Below, one piece after another: positions 11,739-22,586 of a DNA stretch of 64,000 bases. The stretch is taken from positions 74,027,358-74,091,357 of the forward strand of contig CAMTDV010000019.1 in assembly GCA_947069175.1 (NCBI GenBank), written 5' to 3'. Below the pieces are notes generated by a model. That model was not told where the DNA came from. It saw only the letters and a program-made list of their open reading frames with translations, and searched no databases. The first letter of the stretch is position 1; every line of letters starts with the position of its first letter. The translations under genes were made by a program, and so were the position numbers. The stretch comes from Scalesia atractyloides. Its lineage: Eukaryota > Streptophyta > Magnoliopsida > Asterales > Asteraceae.

Positions 11739-14700
11739 TCAAGATTCTTCCTTCGTAAAATAACTTGGTGGCAAGCTAAATTCCTCCACTTGATTCAAGA
11801 TCCGGGACTCCTCGTCATCCGGTTTCTGTATTCAGGAAAGAAACATGCATTAGAGATACACTTTGACTTTAAGAGTCGATGCAAACGCGATGTTATTCAT
11901 ATGAAATAAATACCAGCATTTCCAAGTTGTAGAAACGATCCAACATCTGCAGGACATCCGAAGCAGAGAACTGCCTATTGAAGCTGAGGTGGCAATAAGT
12001 ATAAACACGTAAACAAACTACTTTGCGCTGATGGAGGTAGTGATAGTTCCATATAATATACAACTAATATTAGAGGTGGCAAAATGTGCGGGTCAGGTAG
12101 GGGGTAGAAACAGGTCAAACTGGGTTGACCCGAAAAATGTAGATAAATGATAAACAATTTATGGCTACTATAAAAATCTACTTTTTAGATATGGTAAGTT
12201 GTATGCACGAACAATACACTTTGATAGACATCCGACCTGCTTAACCCATTATTAGAAATAAAACATAACTAAAGACCCACTCATATGTAAATTCGACAAA
12301 AGTGCCAACTGTCATATATGTTAGATAGAGGGGGAGAGGGGAACCTTCTCCGCATGTATTCTGTTAGACCGTAAAGAACAAAGTGGCGGTGTATTCCTGA
12401 AGCAAAAAAAAATAAATAATCCAGTATAAAGGCCGCAAGCTTAACAAGAAACCGAGCCGGCATTATATGCAGTAAACAATGGTACTTTATATTGTAATAA
12501 AAAAATTGAGCCAGTGTTGCCATTTATTTAAAAAGCAAACAACGGGTCTCCGAACATTGAACATTGTTTCGTTAATTACATAAACAAAATGACTATTCTT
12601 AGAGCTTCACTTTAAGTTTGTATAACACGGACTATCTCATAGCAATAGATACTGAAAGTTGACTATTGACTTTGGTTAAAGGGAGTAGCCAAACTGATAA
12701 ATTTACCTTGTAATTTTACAGGGGGGTAGATTTCAAGAGCTTCTAATAGTTTAAGCTCCAAATCAACTTGTGATTGCTCCTAAAACACCAAACATAAAGA
12801 AAAGCTAAAACATTGTAAGTAGGGGTGCTCACAGTTTGTTTCGGCCGGTTTAGAAAAAAATCTGAACCAAACCGGCCGGCTAACCACAGTTTCTAGAAAC
12901 TACGATCCAAACCGGTCGGGTTTGCAGTCTGAACCAGTTTTTTAATTAATATTTTTTCCCAAACGGTAAGTTTGCATTAAAACTTAAACATAACAAAAAC
13001 TCATACACATAACTGTATATTCCAAAACGAGTGCGAAAATCCCGATCCCCCCCATAAAATTTTGCAATCTCCCCCCTTAAACTTTAGAAAGTGACCCTCA
13101 TGAAATTTAGAAACTGACCCTAAATAAAAACCAAATTAGAAATTTTTAACTTTTCAAACAAAATTTTAATATGAACACTAATTATCAATATCCAAATGTT
13201 AAAACCGTTGTAAGTTAAGCCCAAATTGGTTTAAACCTTAATAATCCAATGACCATAAGCTTAGGCCCTATACCCTCAGGTCTTAGCCCATGATTTATAA
13301 GGTTTAAACCTTATTAAAATATAGAAAAAGAACAGCGAGTAGCGACAGACAGCGCCAAGACCCACTGTCGATCATCCTTCGTCGCCGCCAGATCCTTTCC
13401 CGATTGAATTTCCAGCCAGAATTCTGACGTTAGTTAAGTGATTAAGTGAATAACTCAATTGATGGTTAGTTTTAGTGTTAAAATTCACTTGATTAGTGAA
13501 CAGAGACTAGGGTTTGAAAAATCTAAACAAGTTATGAACTTTATATTTAAAACATTGTTTGTATGAGTAGACGAGTTTACATATATTAGATTTTAAATTT
13601 TCATTATGCACCTATACATTTGTAATGATGTTTGACATACTTTTGTTGATTATATAAAATATAGTTCGATTATCTTTCTTCTATGATCCGACCCGAACAA
13701 AAATTATTATATAACGATGAGTTAACTGTCATTTTCATCTCTGTGTTTGTTCACTTTTGCCATTTCAGACCAAATTTTCAAATTGCACCATTTTCCTCCC
13801 TGACATACTGGAAACGTGCCATTTCAGTCTAAAAAACTAACCCCAGTTAGAATAACTCAGTTAGTTCAGGGGTAAAATAGTCATTTTACATAGTTTTTTA
13901 TTTCCATTTTTTCATTTTATCTATGTAGTTTATTTTAAAACCTGAAGTCTAAAAATGAAAATAAAAACTATGTAAATGACCATTTTACCCCTGTGCAAAC
14001 TGAGTTAAATTATTTTAACTGGGGTTAGTTTTTTGGACTGAAATGGCACGTTTTCAGTATGTCAGGGAGGAAAATGGGGCAACTTTGAAACTTGGCCTGA
14101 AATGGCAAAAGTAATTTCCATTTCCCATAGAATCTCCCTCCAAATGGCGCTTGTTCATGCGTCTGTCGCCATAGCAGCTAAAATAACGGAGGAAGGAGGA
14201 GGGGAAAAGTGGGTATGTGGCTTTCCCCTTAGGAAGGTTTCTTTACATCTAGTGAATGAAGGTCGCATATGCGCTGCAAGAATCGTCTGTTATAGAATTC
14301 GCTACATGGACGAAACTGGCAGTTAACTCTATAACGATAGACAAACTACCCCTAAAAATACCCCCCCCCCCCCCAATTTTTTTTAATATTATTTCCAAGC
14401 CACTCATTTGCATTATAACTATTAAAATGATAGGCCGTTTCATGAATATAAGACATATACATCACCGAACCGCATATCCAGTTAAATTACCGGTTTCAAA
14501 CCGTAGGTCCCGACCACCCGACTCGCATCAGTCGAGACGGTTCGGCCGGTTTAAGTCACAAAACTGTTCACAAACACCCTAAGGATAAACTGAACATCAA
14601 CTAAAAACCACAAACTGCCATATTCAAAATAATCATATAACAATATAACCCTATCAGTAACTAGCTAATAACCCTAAAATCAACCAAATCACACGTAATA

Positions 14701-14857
14701 ACCCTAAAATTAACCAAATGACACGTGGAAAACAGAGAGAAATAACCTTTCGAAGAGAAGAAGCGGACGAATTGGGAGCTTTGCAAGGAGAATGAACCGA
14801 TAATCCATCTTGTTCTTCTTCTTTACCTCCGGTTTTCTTATTAATACCGTTATTCAT
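11739..14857 (-). CDS. EAF7/MRGBP-like subunit of the NuA4 histone acetyltransferase complex
   Basis: A five-exon gene with exons at 14747-14857, 12707-12779, 12345-12396, 11914-11983 and 11739-11825. All junctions are GT/AG and phases agree, giving 130 residues. Residues 1-37 form a polar, Lys/Glu/Ser-rich start. From about residue 38 it matches the EAF7/MRGBP (CT20) family: LEALEIYPPVKLQ, then GIHRHFVLYGL, then SFNRQFSASDVLQMLDRFYN, then an acidic ILNQVEEFSLP segment near the end. The human and plant proteins bridge MRG/EAF3 chromodomain proteins to the NuA4 (Tip60) acetyltransferase in the nucleus. The length agrees with short plant homologues. The first exon could start only at the ATG at 14857, since the upstream in-frame codon is TTG. 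Intron 1 (12780-14746) is large and carries MITE 2 (13719-14329). It also holds a C-rich run near 14361. No defect was seen in the coding exons. Confidence 0.87.
13719..14329. mobile_element. Mutator-like MITE 2 with extra internal sequence
   Basis: The element starts GAGTTAACTGTCATTTTC and ends GGCAGTTAACTC. It is flanked by the perfect 9-bp duplication TATAACGAT (13710-13718 and 14330-14338). At 611 bp it is longer than its 300-415 bp relatives. The fold-back part ends near 14116, and about 200 bp of unrelated, more GC-rich sequence (14117-14316) lies before the right end. That filler contains a short open frame (MALVHASVAIAAKITEEGGG), which I do not recognise. It sits in intron 1 of the EAF7-like gene. 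Confidence 0.85.
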
Positions 14858-15572
14858 CTTCAATTTTCACAAATTATTACAGATTTGATTACGAACCACA
14901 AGGATTGAAGAGCAATTTAACGATTGAAAGATGAATCAAATTCAAAATGAGCCGTTAAAGATCTTTTGGTAGGTTCTGATCGGGTAGCTAGGGATTCGGC
15001 TTTGGATCCGGATTTACCAAAGGGTTTGTTGTTGTGAGGATATTCGGCTTATGATGTGTTGAATCATATATTTTACTATTGCCTTTTGGCCCAATATCAT
15101 TTTCACTTTTAGGCATTTCATTGACATTTATTATCCCGAATAAAATACGATTCTACACCCACTTTAAAATTACGCATATGCCCCATGTTAAAAAAATGTA
15201 ATTTTGTTCCAGTTTAAAATTAAAATATTGCCATCGTTTTAGCTTTTGACAAATTACGATTGTATTCCCAGATCAAAATTACACTTTTGCCCCCAGTTCA
15301 AAATTAAAGTATTGACATCGTTTTAGTTTTTTTTTTTTTTTTTTTTGCAAAACAATGGAAGTGTTTATTAATTGGTTGACTTGATACAATTTTTATTCGT
15401 GTCAGCTAGCACTCGCTTATAGATACTGATAAATTCACTTTTGCCCTGGCTCAAAATTACAGTCTTGCTACCGTTTTAGTTTTTTTTCTAGCAAAGCTAT
15501 AGTAGTGTTTTTTTAATTGCTCGAGAAATATTCAGCCTAACGCTCCGCAACGCGGGCGGGCATAAAACCAAT
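14858..15572. other. upstream region of EAF7-like gene and pyrimidine-rich repeat tract
   Basis: The first 200 bases are the EAF7 promoter/leader. From about 15090 to 15560 there is a degenerate tandem repeat of 25-35 bp units (TTTTGCCCCCAGTTCAAAA-like) with poly-T runs, ending GCAACGCGGGCGGGC. A related tract occurs at about 31480-31800. It is probably an old non-coding transposon remnant. Confidence 0.5.
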
Positions 15573-15599
15573 TTGATTATACAATACACAATTTTCTCA

Positions 15600-16538
15600 A
15601 TACAAAGACTTGTCTCTCTTTCTTATATACACAATTTTGGGGTGTCTGGTTGTGTCCTTTTAAGGGCTTTCATTGTTGCCCCGATGGACAGGCAGGGGCC
15701 AAGGGGTTCCCGAGGTTGGTGGCCCATATCAAGCGGCTTCATTTGTCTTCAGATGACAAAAAGTGGGCCATGCGCGATGCTGTATCCGCGGATTTGGATA
15801 TATTTGTTTCGGTTGGTGAGGCTCTTAAGGTTTCATGCCAATGGTTATGTGGGGAGTGTATGTGTTTACATGCTCTCAGTCGGGGGTGCCATCATGCAGA
15901 TGGGGTGACACGATTCAAGTTGGTTACGGGAAATGAGGAGGAGTTTATTGTTGGGATTCCTACGCCGAATGTTGGAAAGGAGATTGTTTCTTTTGGAGGT
16001 ATGGGGGTGGACGTGGGTCTGCTTGATCGTGTCTTCTCCCTTCCTATCAAAACAGTTAAGAGCATCCCCCATAATTGTCGCATGGCCTTTTCCCAGGCTT
16101 TAACGACATCTCTATGCAAGGTGGTGGCTGCGCCAGAGTCTGTTGAGGCGTGGGTGAGACTGTTGTTGTTGCCACGTTGCACGTTGCGGGTTTTCAGGCC
16201 TTCTAATCGTCAGGAGCGCAGGTCGGGGAACAGGAAGTCCTTACAATGTCTTAGTATTCAACGGGCCCTGGCAGCGTGAGGTAATGGGGATGGTTTTGCT
16301 GAACTCATCCTATCACTTTTTGCCCAACCATCAGAGGTTGTTTCGCGCCCTGATGAGCATCCCCATGGGTCTGATAATTCTAGGGTGAGCACCAACGTTA
16401 AACAATGTTTACGGAAAGTTGCAGATGGCCATTTCACTGCGGCGGTTAAAGTTTTATGCTCTTCGGGGGTTGCGCCGTTTGGTTAGGATACTATGAAAGC
16501 ATTGGTGGCTAAACATCATGTCCTACCTCCTCCGGCTA
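15600..16538 (+). pseudogene. non-LTR retroelement protein, N-terminal part (zinc finger)
   Basis: The open part is about 15650-16279 (209 residues) and similarity continues out of frame to 16538. Near the start, a Cys-rich stretch (CPFKGFHCCPDG) followed by HIKRLH looks like a C2H2-type zinc finger, as found ahead of the RT in R2-like elements. The middle is a plant-typical spacer (VVAAPESVEAWVRLLLLPRC). Stops after 16279 break the frame. The sequence runs into the solo LTR at 16539, and the same protein continues at 19347 (PPPAM before the insertion, PESLLSEPPL after it). Confidence 0.7.
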
Positions 16539-16725
16539 TGTAACATTTGTAAAAATCGGGTCTCCAAAACCCGCTCCGTTTTGTAATCTTGTACCAAGTT
16601 ATAAAAGTTGCGTTAATTATTTATGATTATTTTGAGTTAAAACGATACATAATTAATAAATAAACTAAACTATAAAAATTATATTTGATAAAAAGTTAAA
16701 ATAAAACAAATAAAAAATATTTGAA

Positions 16726-16799
16726 GCTGCCGGGACTCGAACCCGGGTCAGCCAAGGCTTTAAACAACTTAACATTCCTTCCCTAAACCGCTCCGCCAC
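16726..16799 (-). other. antisense tRNA-like unit (LTR C)
   Basis: On the minus strand, 74 bases start GTGGCGGAGCGGTTTAGGG (D-arm / A-box-like) and end with a T-arm CCGGG-TTCGAGT-CCCGG (perfect 5-bp stem, B-box-like GGGTTCGAGTCCC). The middle does not form a normal anticodon arm that I can identify. Confidence 0.7.
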
Positions 16800-17656
16800 A
16801 AAGTGTTTTCTGTTAACTCTAGGAAAACAAATGGAACTTATACACAAACTCAATTTAACCGATGATGCCATCTGAAAACCGGTAATCGGCAAACCAATCG
16901 TCAAATCGATTGTTTACCTCACAATTTCAGTTATAACCGATGTGTGACGGTTTCCAATCAAGTTAAAATTGATTGAACTTTAAGTCTCATCATTTTCGGT
17001 TTTTGAAACCGAAAGTTCATCAAGGTTCTGATTTAATTCAAGCTCCAGATCATTCTCACGATTCAGAACTATCACAACAATACTCAATTTCATTTTCGTC
17101 GCATTTTTGAACCATAAGATCTTCTGAATCAGTTCGCCGGAAAATTTCTGCAAGTCACCGGAAAACCGGGACTCACATTCTCACGGTAATTCCTCCGACT
17201 CTTTCTGTTTAAAACATGTGATTAATCAGTCTCTAACACAACTCCATCATCAGAATCGATCCTAGTCAACGTTTATCGAAAATCTTATCTTCGCCGGAAA
17301 ATTTCTGAGACTGCCGGAATCACACTGTGAACTGGTATGATATCCTAAACTTCTTTTAAACCTTGTTTAAGTGACTCAACTTCATGAATAATCGATCAAC
17401 GCTGTTAATTGGTTTCAACAACCGGAGTTCATTTCCAGTACCGACGAACCTCCGCCGGATTTCTGTGATAACATCAATCGGTATATTCTTTTCCTTAAAC
17501 TCTCTCCATTCTCTACTTTTGAATTACTGTTAATGTCTGAGAACTTTATAAATCACAAATCAATCATAACCAGTCGAATTATGATGTCTGTGTAAATCGG
17601 CGAAGAAGATGAAATTATAACAGAACATAAGATTAATTAAAAACGGTATTTTAAAC

Positions 17657-18074
17657 GGGTTAGACACACAGTCCAGCGGTGGACTGTGTGCAAATTTCAC
17701 ACACACGTCCTGAGTTCGATCCTTGCTACACGCACGCCTTGTGTAATAACCTGCCTTTTTGATCAAGAACTAAACCGGGTTAAAACAGATAGTTGTTAAG
17801 TATAATAAAAACCAAGAATATAACCGGGTTAGACACACAGTCCAGCGGTGGACTGTGTGCATCATGAACTACACGTCGCGCGTTCGAATCTCGTCACGAG
17901 CACCGGTCCAATTGAATTAAAACGTTTTTGCAAATAAAGGAATTTTCGGTTAATTCAAATAAGTGTATAAATATAATTAAAAACGAGTTTATAACGGGTT
18001 AGACACGTAGCTCAGTTGGTAGAGCTGCGTGCACGCGAACGGAAGGTCGCCGGTTCGAATCCCACCCGGCGCAG
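17657..18074 (+). repeat. tandem array of three sense tRNA-like units (LTR C)
   Basis: Units start at 17657, 17826 and 17996 (spacing 169 and 170). Each begins GGGTTAGACAC, then a hairpin, about 30 variable bases, then a GTTCGA(A/T)TC B-box-like motif. Units 1 and 2 have the stem CACACAGTCCA/TGGACTGTGTG. Unit 3 has the D-arm-like CACGTAGCTC/GAGCTGCGTG. The spacer before units repeats TATAATTAAAAAC. Confidence 0.85.
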
Positions 18075-18382
18075 AATTATCCGCTGACCGAACCGGTCAA
18101 TGGTCAACGGTCAACGGTCAACACTTAAAAAAATAATATTTTTTTTATATTTTTATTTATTTAATTTAATTTAAAAATCAATTAAAAAAACTTAAAAATA
18201 ACATTTTTAAAGATAGAAAATAGCCATAAACTCACAAAAATATATCTAAAAATTTCATTAAAATCCTTAATAAAATCCATCCATCTAATATATTTTTTCA
18301 TTATTATTTAGGTTAGTATTCCTCGTCGATCCGCTCATCTAAATCGTGCGCATCTCACCATCTCCAATTCAACGCACCCAAT

Positions 18383-19112
18383 GTGAGTGAATCTTACAAA
18401 TTCCCCATTTTAATCACGTTTTTGGGGTGTATCATGTGTCTTTGTTTATATACATATTATAACTAAACTATTGTGCATACATCATATTATGACATGTGTA
18501 ATTAGTTTGTTGCTGTTAAGTAGTTATTATTGGATGCAAATTATTATTTCAGTACATGCAATTGCCGAGGCCGCCGCTCCCCATTTATGAGGTTTGAGCT
18601 TGTTCCCCATTTTATTATGCGGTTGAACATGGCGTGCCCGCATACGATCGGCTCCGTTTGATTGAGCCTTGATCGCACAGTTCATTTTACATTTTCAGTA
18701 CATGCAATACGATCGGCTCCGTTTGATTGAGCCTTGATCGCACAGTTCATTTTACATTTTCAGTACATGCAATACGATCGGCTCCGTTTGATTGAGCCTT
18801 GATCGCACAGTTCATTTTACATTTTCAGTTCATGCAATACGATCGGCTCCGTTTGATTGAGCCTTGATCGCACAGTTCATTTATGTTAGTTATCGTATGA
18901 TATTGGTATATTCATGTATGCTATCAAGTGTTATTGTATGTTATAATTGTAACTGCTATTTGCCAATGCTTGATTACTTACATTTGCTCTTTTATGATTA
19001 TGCACAATATTTCATTGATAAACTAACCATAAAATCATTATCAAATGTTTATCTAATAAGGTTCACTCGCCAACTTATGTTGACCCAAAAACTCCCATTT
19101 TACACATGATAC
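18383..19112 (+). other. interleaved complementary segments a-b-a'-b' (LTR C)
   Basis: Segment a is GTGAGTGAATC (18383-18393) and b is GTATCATGTGT (18429-18439). Segment a' is GGTTCACTCGC (19070-19080) and b' is ACACATGATAC (19102-19112). b/b' pair perfectly and a/a' nearly so, but the order is that of a pseudoknot, not of a simple inverted repeat. Confidence 0.75.
18644..18885 (+). repeat. 65-bp tandem repeat with hairpin H2, four copies
   Basis: Units start at 18644, 18709, 18774 and 18839 (exact 65-bp period). Each contains GATCGGCTC and GAGCC-TT-GATC, which pair around a CGTTTGATT loop. It is nearly identical between copies, so recently expanded. Confidence 0.9.
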
Positions 19113-19346
19113 AGGTGAACCAGCAGCAGCTAGGAACACATAGGACCTGGATTAGAAGAATAAAACGATTTAGTATTGGGATTGTTATGTTTGGTTATTT
19201 CCTTTGTATTGAATGAACATGTTTGGATGTTTGAAAATGTAACTTTGACTTTATTAATTATGAAACATAATTGTAAATGTCATGTGCTTTGGTGATAACC
19301 CAATTATGCTCCGACTCTTATTTCCGCTGCGGGTCGGGGTGTGACA

Positions 19347-21610
19347 GGCTATGCCCGAGTCCTTACTATCGGAGCCACCCCTTACTGTGGATGTTGATAA
19401 CGTCCTTGGGTGCATTAAATCTTTCCCTAAAGGGACCTCTTGTGGGAGGGACGGGTTGAGGGCTCAACACATTTTGGATGCTCTTTGTGGGGAGGGGTCG
19501 GTGATCGCATGCGGGGTGCTTAGGGTCATTTCTGAGGTAGTCAACTTGTGCTTGGGGGGGAGGTGCCCTAGGGTCTTGTCAGAGTTTGTTGCTTCTGCAC
19601 CCCTCACGCCTTTACTTAAACCGGACAACGGGATTAGGCCTATTGCCGTGGGCGCAATTTGGAGGAGGTTAGTTTCTAAGGCGGCTATGAGGGGGGTCGG
19701 GAAAGAGATGGCTAAATATCTCGGTGATTTTCAATTTGGGGTGGGTATTCCTAGCGGGGCGGAGGCTGTGCTCCATAGTGCGAACAGGTTTTTAAATGTG
19801 TTCCACTCGGATGGGTCGTTAGCCATGATTACTGTTGATTTCTCTCATGCTTTCAACTTAGTGGATAGAACCGCCCTTTTGTCAGAAGTTCGAACCCGAT
19901 GCCCCTCCATTTCCTTATGGGTGGATTTTCTATATAGACAGCCGGCTAGATTATATGTCGGAAACGATCGTCCACCACTGGGGTTCAGCAGGGAGACCCC
20001 TTGGGGCCTCTTCTCTTTGCCTTAGTTTTGCATCCCCTCATTCATCAGATACGAGATAGATGCAAGCTACTTTTCCATGCTTGGTACTTGGATAATGGTA
20101 CAATTATAGGTGATGCTAAAGAGGTGGCTAAAGCTTAAGAAATCATCAGGTCTTTGGGGCCATGTTTGGGGCTTCAACTTAACGTTAAGAAAACAGAAGT
20201 TTTTTGGCCATCGTGCAATGGAGTTTAGAAGCAAAAGGGTTTGTTTCCTAGTGGGATTGGAAGGCCGGTGTCAGGTGTCAAACTCTTCGGGGGCGCTGTT
20301 AGTCGCGATGCGGGTTTCATCAGTAGGTTGGCCGTGAAAAGGGCATCTTGTGCAGTGGATCTGATGAGCTATCTTCCACATCTGCGGGACCCTCAATGCG
20401 AGCTTCTCTTGCTGCGCTCTTGCATGGGTGTTGCTAAGTTGTTGTTTGGCCTCAGAACGTGCCAACCCACATTTGTTGGGGAGGCTGTTTCGGTTTTTGA
20501 CAAAGGCCTTCGGAGAGCTATCGAGGATATCGTGGTTTGCGGGGGTCCGTTTTTTTGGGATCTTCAATGGAGGCTTGCATCCCTCCCGACCCGTTTTGGG
20601 GGTTTGGGTTTATGTTCGGCTGAGGATGTATCCACGTATGCTTTTGTGGCCTCGAGGGTGCAATCTTGGAGTTTACAGGACCACATTCTTCGAGACTGTG
20701 GTATTGTTGGGTTAGATTCTGATTATGTGTGCGCGTTGGATTGCATGCACATGTCCCTTCCGGATTTTGATCTTGGTGGTTTCTCTAATAAGGACACCCC
20801 CCCTAAAGCCCAGAATGCTTTGGCGAGTGCCCTAATTAGTAGAACTGTCCAGTGTTTGGGGAGAGAAGTTTAGTCTATCCCCTCGTCAGAAAGCTGTGTT
20901 TGATTGTCTCCGGGCACCTCATTCTCGGGATTTTCTGACAGTTATCCCCATTGAAGGACTAGGCCAACACATGTCAGCAGTGGAATACCGGGCAATTCTT
21001 AAGTACCGGCTAATGATCCCTCTGTTTCCGGTTGATGAGCCCTGTCCAGTTTGTCGCAAGGCTTGTTTAGATACTTTCGGCGAACATGCGGTCCATTGTA
21101 AGGAGTTACCTGGTTTTAAATACCGACATGATTTGGTAAGGGATATTCTCTTGATGTTCTAAAGCGGGCAGGGATTTCGGCGAAAAAGGAGGCTCCGGTG
21201 AACTTTCTGACGGATCCGCTCGACGGGAGGTCTTCGGCCAGCTGATATTCTTGTGTTTGGGTGGGGTAGGGGAAAACACGCTTGTGTGGACCTTACAGGA
21301 GTGTCCCCTCTTGTTGGACTCAGGATAATGAGTTTGTTGTGGCCAGGCTGCGTTAAAGGCGGAATCAGGCAAGGTCGCTAAACACGAGAAGGCTTGTTTA
21401 GAGAATCAACACGTGTTTATCCCATTCGCTTTTGATACATTTGGGTCCCTAGCCCCAGAGGCTGTGGAATTTCTAAACAGGGTCCAACAGGTTATGAATA
21501 GTAATCTTTCAACCTTTAAGGGCCGTTTCGTCTTTAGTAGGATTGGTTTTGCAATTCAAAAGGAGGTTGCGGCGCAGCTTGTTGCCCGTTTACCTGCCAC
21601 TTGTTTGTAA
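19347..21610 (+). pseudogene. non-LTR retroelement protein: RT and restriction-like endonuclease end
   Basis: This continues the protein broken at 16538. RT motifs in order are KPDNGIRPIAVG (near 19620), motif A VDFSHAFNLVDR with the catalytic Asp (near 19840), and the active-site region WYLDNGTIIGD (near 20080). In the last, the second Asp of the expected YLDD is Asn. Then come a thumb-like part (DPQCELLLLRSC), and a zinc knuckle CPVCRKACLDTFGEHAVHC (21046-21100). A YRHDLVRD and RPADILV...ACVDLTG region follows, placed like the PD-(D/E)XK restriction-like endonuclease of R2-group elements. Stops and frameshifts occur near 20025, 20136, 20230, 20873, 21162 and 21230, so it is not functional. 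I saw no APE-type endonuclease, so it is not an L1-type LINE. The 3' end is taken as the last stop near 21610; no poly-A or TSD was fixed. Confidence 0.75.
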
Positions 21611-22586
21611 TTTGTTACTTTGGTATATAAGAGAATCAAGAAATTTTAGCAATTTTGTTTTCTTATCTTATAAACCAAAACACTTTGATTTCTTTTGTTC
21701 TGCTCCCCTATTCGTACATCGCACACTTTCTCTTGACGACGATGACAACTTTCCTTATCATTACCATTATCATAGAACAGACACTGACAAGTTTATATGT
21801 TTGATTCGTAATTTTTTTCATTCCTTGAAAACCAAAAAGAACTAAAACTTGAATTGGGTTTTGTGAAATTTGTTTCTTTAACTTGTTATTGTCTTTTTTC
21901 AGAATGCTACTTTGTAATCATTGTCTTTTTGTAGTGTGTTATGTCATAACTAAAACTTACTTTGTACCAAACTTTAAAAATGAAAAAGAGAAATGAGCAA
22001 AAGTTTTGCGATTTAAATACAACGCTTTAGTTTTATACACATTAAAGATGAAAAAAGAGAAATGAGCAACAAGTTTTGCGATTTAAACACAACGCTTTAA
22101 TTTTATGCACATTTGTATTTTTTACGTAATTGGAGTGCTTTACGACAATAAAAATTTTAATTTTTTCGGTCAAACAAGTCATTTAAGTGTCAAACTGTGT
22201 CTCACTTCCGGGTTCATACGTCTTAACACAATTTTTAGGCTTATTTGTGTTCATGAACAAGTATTTTGTGTTTGTGCCGGGTTGGAGTTGTTGCATGCCT
22301 ACCCATGAACACATCCCGTTTAGCACCCCTAACAAATCAGACTCCACCCATAACAGATTCTTGGATCATCAGTCCGGACAACCGGGTCAACCGTTCAAGT
22401 GTTTAAATGAATCTATGGAATCCATTACTGAATAACATAAACCTTGGTTACAACTTATAAGATTGGAAGAATAATTAGATCAGACATTAATTATTTATAC
22501 ATAATCCCAAATCTCTACAAGACATTTTTAACAAACACTCATTTAAAGGTTCAACTTACACACGATGATGCTCACACACGCTTTAA
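21611..22586. other. AT-rich spacer with a 72-bp tandem duplication
   Basis: No gene seen. A segment containing GAGAAATGAGCAA and GTTTTGCGATTTAAA occurs twice in a row (about 21974-22045 and 22046-22118). The end of the stretch is the 3' flank of the hydrolase gene. Confidence 0.5.

Larger units (their letters stand above)
16539..19346 (+). mobile_element. solo LTR C of the tRNA-like LTR family
   Basis: The segment starts TGTAACATTTG and ends GGGGTGTGACA, with TG..CA ends and 2808 bp length. It is flanked by the perfect 5-bp repeat GGCTA (16534-16538 and 19347-19351). It shares with the LTRs of elements A and B the start, the antisense tRNA-like unit, the sense tRNA-like array, the interleaved complementary segments and the last 70 bases. 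No internal domain is present. It interrupts the non-LTR retroelement protein frame. Confidence 0.93.

Noticed and set aside
12823..14581. A hAT element from TAGGGGTGCTCACAG to GTTCACAAACACCCTA
   Set aside because: The ends look like hAT termini, but the 8-bp flanks do not match and the span would include MITE 2; probably two separate remnants.
18644..18885. CRISPR-like array
   Set aside because: The exact 65-bp period covers the whole unit with no unique spacers, in a plant LTR; it is a tandem repeat.
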